Shown piece after piece: positions 57,470 to 64,000 of a DNA stretch of 64,000 bases. Position 1 is the first letter of the stretch; each line of letters starts with the position of its first letter. Both the position numbers and the translations under genes were made by a program. The notes under the pieces were generated by a model. That model saw only the letters and a list, made by a program, of their open reading frames with translations. It was not told the DNA's origin and made no database searches. Origin of the DNA: Dongia_B sp035539215 (lineage in GTDB: Bacteria > Pseudomonadota > Alphaproteobacteria > Dongiales > Dongiaceae); NCBI GenBank assembly GCA_035539215.1, contig DATLIX010000165.1, positions 11,595-75,594 of the forward strand. The letters are read 5' to 3'.

Positions 57470-58372
57470 ATGTCGCGTCGCTTGCCATCCCTGACCGCGT
57501 TACGAGCCTTCGAAGCCGCTGCCCGCCATGAAAACCTGACCCGGGCGGCGGAAGAGCTGTTCGTCACCCATGGCGCGATCAGCCGGCAGATCCGGGAAAT
57601 CGAGACCGATCTCGGCACCCCCTTGTTCGAGCGCCGGGGCCGGCGCCTGGTGCTGACCGATGCCGGCCGCGATTACCAGCGCGCCGTTACCGCCGCCTTC
57701 GATGACCTGGCCGCCGCCACCGATCAATTGCGCCAGGCGGTCTCGGCGCGTCGCCTGACCTTGAACGTGCTGCCGACCTTTGCCATGCGCTGGCTGATTC
57801 CGCGGCTGGGGCGGTTTCAACAGCTCAATCCGAAAATCGAATTGCGCCTCGTCACCTCGGACCGGCCGATCTCGCGGCTGGGCGAGCCCTTTGACCTCGC
57901 GGTCCGTCGCGGTCCGGAGCTGTGGCAGGGCCACCGTGCGGCTGCCTTCATGGCGGAATGGGAGTTGCCGGTCTGCAGCCCGGCCCTGTTGCGGCGAAAG
58001 CCGATCACGACGGTGAAGGATCTCGCGCAACATATTCTGCTCGAGGCCGAGACGCGGCCGGATGCCTGGCAGCATTGGCTGCGGGCGATCGGTGCCCAGC
58101 AATTGCAATTCCTCGGCCGCCAGCAATTCGACCACTTCTATCTTTGTCTCGATGCGGCGGAAGACGGGCTTGGCCTCGCGCTTGGCCCGGTGCCGCTGAT
58201 CGCCGACGATCTGGCGAGCGGCCGGCTGGTTGCGCCGCTACCCAATCTCCGTCTGCCGAGCCGTGCCTATCACTGGGTGGTGCCGGAGCGGCTCTCGGCC
58301 GACCCAGCCATTCGCAGCCTGTGCCAATGGCTGGAGGAAGAGGGCGGACGCGCGACCGCCGAGATGGCTTAG
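57470..58372 (+). CDS. LysR family regulator, GcvA-like
   Basis: A 300-residue LysR-type regulator. The N-terminal HTH has LTALRAFEAAARHENLTRAAEELFVTHGAISRQI and the linker ETDLGTPLFERRGRRLVLTDAG; the effector domain contains LNVLPTFAMRWLIPRLGRF, as in GcvA-like members. The ATG at 57470 gives the usual N-terminus; an in-frame GTG lies at 57452. It is divergent from the chromate transporter pair, which is its likely target. Confidence 0.92.
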   Translation: MSRRLPSLTALRAFEAAARHENLTRAAEELFVTHGAISRQIREIETDLGTPLFERRGRRLVLTDAGRDYQRAVTAAFDDLAAATDQLRQAVSARRLTLNVLPTFAMRWLIPRLGRFQQLNPKIELRLVTSDRPISRLGEPFDLAVRRGPELWQGHRAAAFMAEWELPVCSPALLRRKPITTVKDLAQHILLEAETRPDAWQHWLRAIGAQQLQFLGRQQFDHFYLCLDAAEDGLGLALGPVPLIADDLASGRLVAPLPNLRLPSRAYHWVVPERLSADPAIRSLCQWLEEEGGRATAEMA

Positions 58373-58427
58373 TCAGCGCGTCCTTCGGCTCATCGCAGCG
58401 ATTGCCAACTCGGCCTGCCCGCCTGGA

Positions 58428-60215
58428 TCAGGCGATTGCCTCGCTGGGGTTTCTCAGCTCCGACATATTGATGATCTGACGCTCCGGATCGATCGACAGG
58501 CGCAGGTCGTGGAATTTCCGCAGGCTGGCACGATGGGCGATACTGATGATGGCGGTGCGCGGCAGCCGCTCGATCAGCAGGCGATACATCTGCTGTTCGC
58601 TTTCCTCGTCCAGGGCGGAAGTTGCCTCGTCGAGGAACAGCCAGTCGGGCTTGGTCAGGATGGCGCGGGCAATGGCGATGCGTTGCTGCTCGCCGCCGGA
58701 GAGGATCAGCGACCAGTTGTTGCGCTCTTCAAGACGCGAGGCCATGGCATTCAGGTCTACCGCCTTCAAGGCGTCGATAACCTGCTCGGTCGCAACGGCG
58801 TCGGGCGCCAAAGGAAACGCCAGGGCTTCGCGCAAGGTGGCGATCGGCAGATAGGGCTTCTGCGGCAGGAACAGGGTCCGCTGCTTGCCCGGCAACTGGA
58901 TCTTGCCGCTGCCGAAAGGCCAGAGGCCGGCAAGCGTCCGGAACAGGGTCGTCTTGCCGCTGCCCGAGGGACCGTCGATGAGGACGCGCTGGCCGGGTTG
59001 AATGGCAAAGCCGATCTTGCTCAGCAGCTGGCGGCCGTCGGGCAAGGCAACTTCCGTGAGGTCGGCGGTGAGGCGGGAATCCGTATCGTGCTGGACCACC
59101 AGCGACGACATGCGCGCGGCGTCCTGTTCCGCCTTCTCCATCGCATCGACAAAGGCGATCAAGCGGTTGACGCTCGCCTTCCAGTCGGCCAGCGAGGAGA
59201 AGGCGTCGACGAACCAGGACAGGGCGCCCTGCACGCTGCTGAAAGCATCGGCGATCTGGGTCAACTGGCCGAGTGCAATCGCACCCGAGAAGTACCTGGG
59301 AGCAGCAACGAAAAATGGGAAGACGCTGGCAGCCTGGCCGTAAAAGGAGGTGAACCAGGTCAGACGCTTGGTCTGCTTCATATACTGGAACCAGTTGCGC
59401 CAGACCTTATCGAATGCGTTGTCGAGGCGCCGTTTCTCATCCGCTTCGCCGCCGTAGAAGGCGACACTTTCCGCATTTTCCCGCAGCCGGGTCATGCCGA
59501 AGCGGAAACTGGCGTTGAACCGCTCCTGCATGAAGTTGATGCCGACCAAGGGCCGACCGATGCGATAGGCGAGGTAGGTGCCGGCGCCGGCATAAAGGAC
59601 GGCAACCCACAGCATGTAACCGGGGATGACGATGTTGTAGCCGCCGAGGGTAAAGGCCAGCGGGCCGGAGACCGACCAGAGAATGAAGGTGAAGGAAAAC
59701 AGCGTCACAACTGAATTCAACAATCCCATGACCAGCGACACGGTAGAACTGGTGAAAGCGCTAATGTCCTGCTCGATGCGCTGCTCGGGATTGTCGGTGC
59801 CGTAATCCGCCAGTTGTAGCAGATAATAGGTCCGCTTGTTCAGCCAGCGCTGCAGCAGGGCGTCCGTCATCCAGCGCCGCCAGCGGATCATCAGCATCTG
59901 CCGCAGGTAGAGGTAATAGACCGCGACAACAATATAGACGCCGGCAATGACGCAGAATTTGCCGAGCAGATACCAGAACGCCTTCTCATCCTTATTCTGG
60001 ATCGCATTGAAGAAATCACGGTTCCAGTAGTTGAGGACGACGTCGATGCCGACCAGACCCAGGTTGAAGCCGATGATGATGAGCGACAGAATCCAGGCAA
60101 ATTTCCAGTCGCCGGAGCGCCAATAGGGCGCGGCCAGTTTCCAGAATTTCGCGATGAAATGGCGTGGCTTAATCTGGGCTTGCTGCCCCGGTTCAAGGGG
60201 GGTATCGGCGGGCAT
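58428..60215 (-). CDS. SbmA/BacA-like ABC transporter with fused ATPase (YddA type)
   Basis: A 595-residue half-transporter. Residues about 20-330 hold an ABC_membrane_2 (SbmA/BacA-type) domain with NYWNRDFFNAIQ, WRRWMTDALLQRWL and NPEQRIEQDI. The nucleotide-binding domain has Walker A DGPSGSGKTT, signature LSGGEQQR and Walker B WLFLDEATSALD. YddA-type proteins are relatives of BacA with their own ATPase; import of peptides, cobalamin or very-long-chain fatty acids has been shown for different members. The substrate here is unknown. Confidence 0.92.
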   Translation of the reverse strand: MPADTPLEPGQQAQIKPRHFIAKFWKLAAPYWRSGDWKFAWILSLIIIGFNLGLVGIDVVLNYWNRDFFNAIQNKDEKAFWYLLGKFCVIAGVYIVVAVYYLYLRQMLMIRWRRWMTDALLQRWLNKRTYYLLQLADYGTDNPEQRIEQDISAFTSSTVSLVMGLLNSVVTLFSFTFILWSVSGPLAFTLGGYNIVIPGYMLWVAVLYAGAGTYLAYRIGRPLVGINFMQERFNASFRFGMTRLRENAESVAFYGGEADEKRRLDNAFDKVWRNWFQYMKQTKRLTWFTSFYGQAASVFPFFVAAPRYFSGAIALGQLTQIADAFSSVQGALSWFVDAFSSLADWKASVNRLIAFVDAMEKAEQDAARMSSLVVQHDTDSRLTADLTEVALPDGRQLLSKIGFAIQPGQRVLIDGPSGSGKTTLFRTLAGLWPFGSGKIQLPGKQRTLFLPQKPYLPIATLREALAFPLAPDAVATEQVIDALKAVDLNAMASRLEERNNWSLILSGGEQQRIAIARAILTKPDWLFLDEATSALDEESEQQMYRLLIERLPRTAIISIAHRASLRKFHDLRLSIDPERQIINMSELRNPSEAIA

Positions 60216-60368
60216 CGGCGCGTGGTCCGTTCCGGTTGCGGGATGCCAGGCAGTTTAGACAGCTTGGGAAGGATTGCCAGCTTCGGGGTGTAACCGATTG
60301 TAACCCATTGAAACAGCGCGCTATACGACGCGCTGGCTGTCCGGCGCGGCGGATGGCCAGCGACCCGG

Positions 60369-61736
60369 CTAAGAAGTGCCGCCCATCAGGTCGCGCGCGA
60401 TGATGGCGGCATCTTCGCTCGGCTGGTCGAGGATGCCCTTCAGGAAAGCGGTCGCTGCATGACAGAGCTTGGCCGGGTCGTTGCGGCTGGCGGCAGGCTC
60501 GCTGATGACGGCGAAGACGTCCGGTGCTTCCCGGTAGAGAAGGCGGATATAGCGAAGCATCGCGGCATGAGCGGCGGGCTTGCTGTCCGGCGCGTGCGGC
60601 TGCTCGAAGGCGGAATTGGCAATATCGGCCAAGGCGGCGATCCCCTCGCGTTTCATGGTGAGCGGCAGCTCATGCATGTAGTCGATCTGGCTGATCGCGA
60701 GATTGGGGAAGGCCTGCGCCGCACAGGCGCCGGTATCCAGGTCTTTGAGGTAAGTGAGCTGCTCCACCTGCACGCGCTGATATCGCAGCACGGCCTGATC
60801 GGAGGCCTTCTTGATATAGCGTGGTACCAGCGTGCCGATAACGAATTGGCTGGCCTGGTCATCGATCGCGGCAATTGTGCCGCCGTGCTTGGCGCCGCTC
60901 AGATAGACGCTCTGGATCTCCGTATAGGCCTCGGTGTCATGAGCCGAGATTGCCGCATAGAGGTCGTTTTCCTTGAGGGCCTGATCGACATCGGCCGCGG
61001 AGGCCCAATAGGCAAGGCCTGACTTGGCAAAGCGCCCGTTATCGACAACGGCATCGATGACATGGGCCGCGCGCAATTCACCAGCGGTCGGAAACCAGAG
61101 CTCGCTCGGTATCGTCTGCAATGCCTTGTCGACGAAGGCATGCGGCAAGCCGTCCTGAAGATAAAGTGTCCGCAATGCGTCGTTTCCCGCTGCCCAGGTC
61201 TCGCCGCCCAGCGTGCGCGCAGCGCTGTGGAAACCGAGCCAGGCGCCTTGCGCCAGATAGCGCGGCGAGCCGCCCAGGAAGGCCAGGGTGCAGGCGCTGG
61301 CGCAGGTCGCCGCGGTATATGTCGTGAGATGGCGCTGCTTGATCAGGAGCGAGAGCTTGTAGCCCTCGATCATCTCGCCGCCATCGCTGTTGAGATGGAT
61401 GACCTTGATCGACGGATGCGCGTCCAGCATGTTCTGCACGGCGTCGGCAGTGCCCTCCGGCATGCCGCCGGCAAGCTCCATTTCCGTGCCGTCCGACAGA
61501 AGATGGATCGAATAGGGTTTGAGCGAAGAGGTTTTCGTGGTGTTGGGGGTGACCGGCGGCGCGAAGGCCTGTTGTACCGGCGACGATCCTGTCTGTACCG
61601 GCGTGCAGCCGCATATCAGGATCGCCGCGGCGAGGGCATAGGCACGACGATCGCGCCGGCGACAAAGCGCGCGAAACAAGGCAGCGCCGCTCCGGCGCGT
61701 GACGCATGACGTCTGCTGATGTGAGACCCAGAACAT
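60369..61736 (-). CDS. ClpP-like (COG3904 type) lipoprotein, paralog 1
   Basis: A 455-residue predicted lipoprotein (Cys44 after LAAAILICG). Residues about 75-225 show a ClpP/crotonase-type fold of the COG3904 kind: IELAGGMP-like MELAGGMP, KVIHLNSDGGEMIEGYKL, TCASACTLAF with the putative nucleophile Ser147, and AWLGFHSA with His170. Residues about 230-455 form a helix-rich region without known match. The ATG at 61736 gives a long n-region; a TTG at 61679 with GGAGCGG upstream would give a more usual signal peptide. It is a clear paralog of the next gene. Role unknown, possibly an envelope peptidase. Confidence 0.75.
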   Translation of the reverse strand: MFWVSHQQTSCVTRRSGAALFRALCRRRDRRAYALAAAILICGCTPVQTGSSPVQQAFAPPVTPNTTKTSSLKPYSIHLLSDGTEMELAGGMPEGTADAVQNMLDAHPSIKVIHLNSDGGEMIEGYKLSLLIKQRHLTTYTAATCASACTLAFLGGSPRYLAQGAWLGFHSAARTLGGETWAAGNDALRTLYLQDGLPHAFVDKALQTIPSELWFPTAGELRAAHVIDAVVDNGRFAKSGLAYWASAADVDQALKENDLYAAISAHDTEAYTEIQSVYLSGAKHGGTIAAIDDQASQFVIGTLVPRYIKKASDQAVLRYQRVQVEQLTYLKDLDTGACAAQAFPNLAISQIDYMHELPLTMKREGIAALADIANSAFEQPHAPDSKPAAHAAMLRYIRLLYREAPDVFAVISEPAASRNDPAKLCHAATAFLKGILDQPSEDAAIIARDLMGGTS

Positions 61737-61968
61737 GCTGCTTCCCGAGCGATTATCCCCCGCACGGATATGATGAGACTATGAGCAATCTTAATTTTCA
61801 CCAAACAAAATTCGGCTTGGCTCCTGTTTCAGCGAATGCTCGCAAAAGCGCATGCCGTGTTATCGCTTTACCTGCAGCCTGGATAGCAATTGTTGCAGCG
61901 GTGCGATGGCTGAACAATCACAACGAGTGCAAGCGCCGGAGAGGCTGATCGCGATTGCGGCGACCGCA

Positions 61969-63255
61969 TCAAGAGTGGTCGCCGAGAATGGCCCGGCTGA
62001 TCGCCGCCGCTTGCTCGGAGGGCTGTTCCAACAGTGTACGGTAGAAATCCCGCACCGTGCTGCAGAGAAGTTGCGGGTCGTTGATATGCGCTTTTGGATT
62101 TCTCATGATCTCGCCCACGGCGGGAGAGGCTTTGAAAAGGTCGCGGAAGAATCGCAGCATGGTGATCTTGGCGGCTGCCTCGTCATCATTTGTGCGCGGA
62201 TGATCTATGGCCGCTTCGGCCAGGTCGGCGAGCGATGCGACTTCCTTGGCTTGCAGAGAGAGGGAAAGCGTATGGGTGAGATCGTTGGTGGCGATGCCGA
62301 GGTCGGGAAACGCGCTGGCCGCGCAGGCCGTCGGCTGGTTCTGCGAGAGATACTCAAGCTCGTCCAGTTGCACGCGCTGATATCTCAGCAGTTCAGCATC
62401 GGGCGCTTTTCTGATGTAGAGCGGGAAGAGATGTTTTTCGGCGAATTTGCCCGCTTCGGCATCCACCTCGGCGGCGCTGCGGTTCGACTTTGATCCGGCC
62501 AGGAAGATGTCTCTGATTTTTGTGTAGCTGCTTGCGTCTTTCGCCGCCAGCACCGCGTAAAATCGGTTTTCCTGCAAGACCCGATCAAGCTCCGCGGCAT
62601 TGTCCCAATGGGCCAGGCCGGATTGGGCGAATTTCCGCCCGTCGACGATTTCATCGACGACATGGGCGGCGGTCAGCTCCTGATGCGTGGGATACCAGAT
62701 CTCGCTCGGCGCGGTCTCGAGCGCCTTGGCGATGAAGTCGCCGGGCAGGCCGGCGCTCTGATAGATGTCGCGCATCGCTCGGTTGCCGGTTGCCCAGCTA
62801 TCGCCGCCCAACGAGAGCGAGGCACTGTGGAAGCCAAGCCAGGCGTTCTGTGCCAGATAGCGTTTCGTGCCGGCGATGAAGGCCAGGGTGCAGGCGCTGG
62901 CGCAGGTCGTCGAGGTATAGGTGACAAGATGGCGCTCTTTGATCAACAGGCCGAGCTTGTAACCTTCCAGCGCCTGGCCGCCGGTGCTGTTGAGATGGAT
63001 GACGTGGACAGCGGGTGCCGTTTCCAGCTGCTTGCGCACCGCCTCAGTCGTCCCAAAGGGCATGCCACCGGCGAGCTCGATCTCGGTGCCCTTGGCGAGA
63101 AGATGTATCTGGTAGGGCGGAACCTCTTTCGGGTGATCGATCTTGGCGGCGAGGGGTTGCGACGGACTGCCGGTGCAGGCCGTTAGCCATGTCGCGGCCA
63201 AGATGAAGAGGATGTTCCACTGCCGCTTGGCGCGGTGGCGCCAACGCCGCGTCAT
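61969..63255 (-). CDS. ClpP-like (COG3904 type) lipoprotein, paralog 2
   Basis: A 428-residue predicted lipoprotein (Cys27 after LTA). It matches the upstream-facing paralog along nearly its whole length: HVIHLNSTGGQALEGYKL, TCASACTLAF (Ser120), WLGFHSA (His143), LLRYQRVQLDELEYL and the C-terminal LLEQPSEQAAAISRAILG. The start at 63255 is set by CGGGGA seven bases upstream. The C-terminal half, shared by both copies, is not part of the ClpP-like fold. The two genes lie head to tail with 232 bp between and probably arose by duplication. Confidence 0.78.
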   Translation of the reverse strand: MTRRWRHRAKRQWNILFILAATWLTACTGSPSQPLAAKIDHPKEVPPYQIHLLAKGTEIELAGGMPFGTTEAVRKQLETAPAVHVIHLNSTGGQALEGYKLGLLIKERHLVTYTSTTCASACTLAFIAGTKRYLAQNAWLGFHSASLSLGGDSWATGNRAMRDIYQSAGLPGDFIAKALETAPSEIWYPTHQELTAAHVVDEIVDGRKFAQSGLAHWDNAAELDRVLQENRFYAVLAAKDASSYTKIRDIFLAGSKSNRSAAEVDAEAGKFAEKHLFPLYIRKAPDAELLRYQRVQLDELEYLSQNQPTACAASAFPDLGIATNDLTHTLSLSLQAKEVASLADLAEAAIDHPRTNDDEAAAKITMLRFFRDLFKASPAVGEIMRNPKAHINDPQLLCSTVRDFYRTLLEQPSEQAAAISRAILGDHS

Positions 63256-63426
63256 GTCTGGTCCCCGAGCATACGATCGTAACCACCCCACTGGTCGACG
63301 ATGGCATGAGCGTAAACGCGGCGCCGGCGCGGTGCCAAGCGAATTTTATGCGGCACCCCTGTCCCGTCGCCCGGGGGACTTCAGGCAGCGAAGGGACGGG
63401 GAGCAGCCGCTGATGATCGTATAGGG

Positions 63427-64000
63427 TCAGATCGTATAGGAGTCCGTCGGGTGGCGATTTTCCGCGCCGTTCAGCGCCGTGAGGTCATCGACCATATCGA
63501 GCAGCCGCTGCAGCGCCTGTTCTTCGGTGAGTTGCGCGGTGTCGATGACCAGTTCCGGCTTCTCCGGTGCTTCATAGGGCTGGTCGATGCCGGTGAAGTT
63601 CTTGATCTCGCCTTTCAGCGCCTTTTTGTAGAGCCCCTTCGGGTCGCGCGCCTTGCAGGTTTCGATATCCGCCTGCACGTAGATCTCGACAAAGTTGTCG
63701 CCGACGATGCGGCGCGCCTTGTCGCGATCGGCCCGCCACGGCGAAATCAGCGAGACGAAGACGATGAGGCCGGTCTCTGCCAGCAGCTTCGCCACTTCGG
63801 CGGTGCGGCGGATGTTCTCCGCGCGTGCCTCAGGACTGAAGCCGAGATCGCTGTTGAGGCCCTGGCGCAGAGTATCGCCGTCCAGCACCACGACCTGGCG
63901 GCCGCGCTGGAACAGGCGATGCTCGGCGGCGCCGGCCAGGGTCGACTTGCCGGAACCGGAGAGACCGGTCAGCCACAGCACCGCACCGTTATGGCCGTTC
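63427..64000 (-). CDS. cysC: Adenylylsulfate kinase (cut by window edge)
   Basis: The C-terminal 190 or so residues of an APS kinase. The frame is open to the window end, reading NGHNGAVLWLTGLSGSGKST with the Walker A GLSGSGKS, followed by LDGDTLRQGLNSDLGFS, ENIRRTAEVAKL, FVSLISPWRADRD and KARDPKGLYKKALKGEI, all diagnostic. It makes PAPS from adenylylsulfate. Whether it is a separate cysC or the end of a cysNC fusion, common in alphaproteobacteria, cannot be told because the N-terminus is outside. Confidence 0.93.
   Translation of the reverse strand, partial: NGHNGAVLWLTGLSGSGKSTLAGAAEHRLFQRGRQVVVLDGDTLRQGLNSDLGFSPEARAENIRRTAEVAKLLAETGLIVFVSLISPWRADRDKARRIVGDNFVEIYVQADIETCKARDPKGLYKKALKGEIKNFTGIDQPYEAPEKPELVIDTAQLTEEQALQRLLDMVDDLTALNGAENRHPTDSYTI

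Noticed and set aside
61781..61948. 55-codon plus-strand frame between the two ClpP-like genes
   Set aside because: No good ribosome-binding site and no family resemblance; kept out although the A/T-richer start region is slightly unlike its surroundings.
1..64000. tRNA, rRNA, CRISPR, prophage or insertion sequence
   Set aside because: None could be recognised in the gaps between genes; no transposase, integrase or regularly spaced repeats are present.

Overview
The window is high-GC DNA from a free-living alphaproteobacterium, most likely of the Rhodospirillales or a close relative. Supporting signs are the 41-residue alphaproteobacterial form of ribosomal protein L36, a GGAAC-N16-CGTT promoter of the EcfG general-stress type, a Zur-type box of alphaproteobacterial form, and several small conserved proteins that I associate with that group. 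No rRNA, tRNA, CRISPR array, phage or insertion sequence was seen. This looks like ordinary chromosome, densely packed with short operons, with both ends cutting a gene (an alpha/beta hydrolase at the left, an adenylylsulfate kinase at the right).

Layout. 0-2.6 kb: TAP-like hydrolase, CoxG-like protein, DUF192 protein, small conserved protein. 2.8-7.5 kb: amine/amino-acid metabolism divergon (glutamine-synthetase-like ligase and class III aminotransferase on the minus strand, two SDR dehydrogenases on the plus strand). 7.5-10.3 kb: a LuxU-like Hpt protein and a LuxO-like sigma-54 response regulator with overlapping convergent 3' ends, then two PilZ proteins. 10.4-14.3 kb: DauA-like FAD dehydrogenase, MATE exporter, methyltransferase, rpmJ. 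14.7-18.7 kb: glcDEF glycolate oxidase. 18.8-22.5 kb: M14-like peptidase, a stand-alone molybdopterin oxidoreductase, bfd with a Fur-like box. 22.7-29.5 kb: a very large LplT-Aas fusion, argE followed by a hydrolase remnant, N-formylglutamate amidohydrolase, NAD kinase. 30.7-34.5 kb: pstSCAB with an internal attenuator and no phoU. 34.5-39.4 kb: WYL regulator, a dioxygenase-alkB repair pair, Dabb protein, moaA/mobA, RidA. 39.5-43.6 kb: small envelope and signalling proteins. 43.7-46.4 kb: Zur-controlled zinc uptake operon. 46.5-49 kb: ferritin-like and envelope proteins. 49-54 kb: cobalamin riboswitch plus NiCoT transporter, then a copper handling operon (DUF2946, YcnI, PCuAC, CopCD). 54-58.4 kb: small proteins, DUF815 ATPase, a two-gene chromate transporter with its LysR regulator. 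58.4-64 kb: SbmA/YddA-like ABC transporter, two tandem paralogous ClpP-like lipoproteins, cysC.

Trace-metal homeostasis recurs: iron (bfd, Fur box), zinc (Zur box, znuACB), cobalt (B12 riboswitch, NiCoT), copper (four-gene operon), molybdenum (moaA, mobA and a Mo enzyme) and chromate. The least ordinary items are: a dispersed palindromic repeat family whose copies have hairpins of different sequence but conserved pairing, and which supply stop codons to flanking genes; the tandem ClpP-like lipoproteins with an extra C-terminal region; the LuxU/LuxO-like relay beside PilZ genes; and the His-rich tail on the zinc ABC ATPase.
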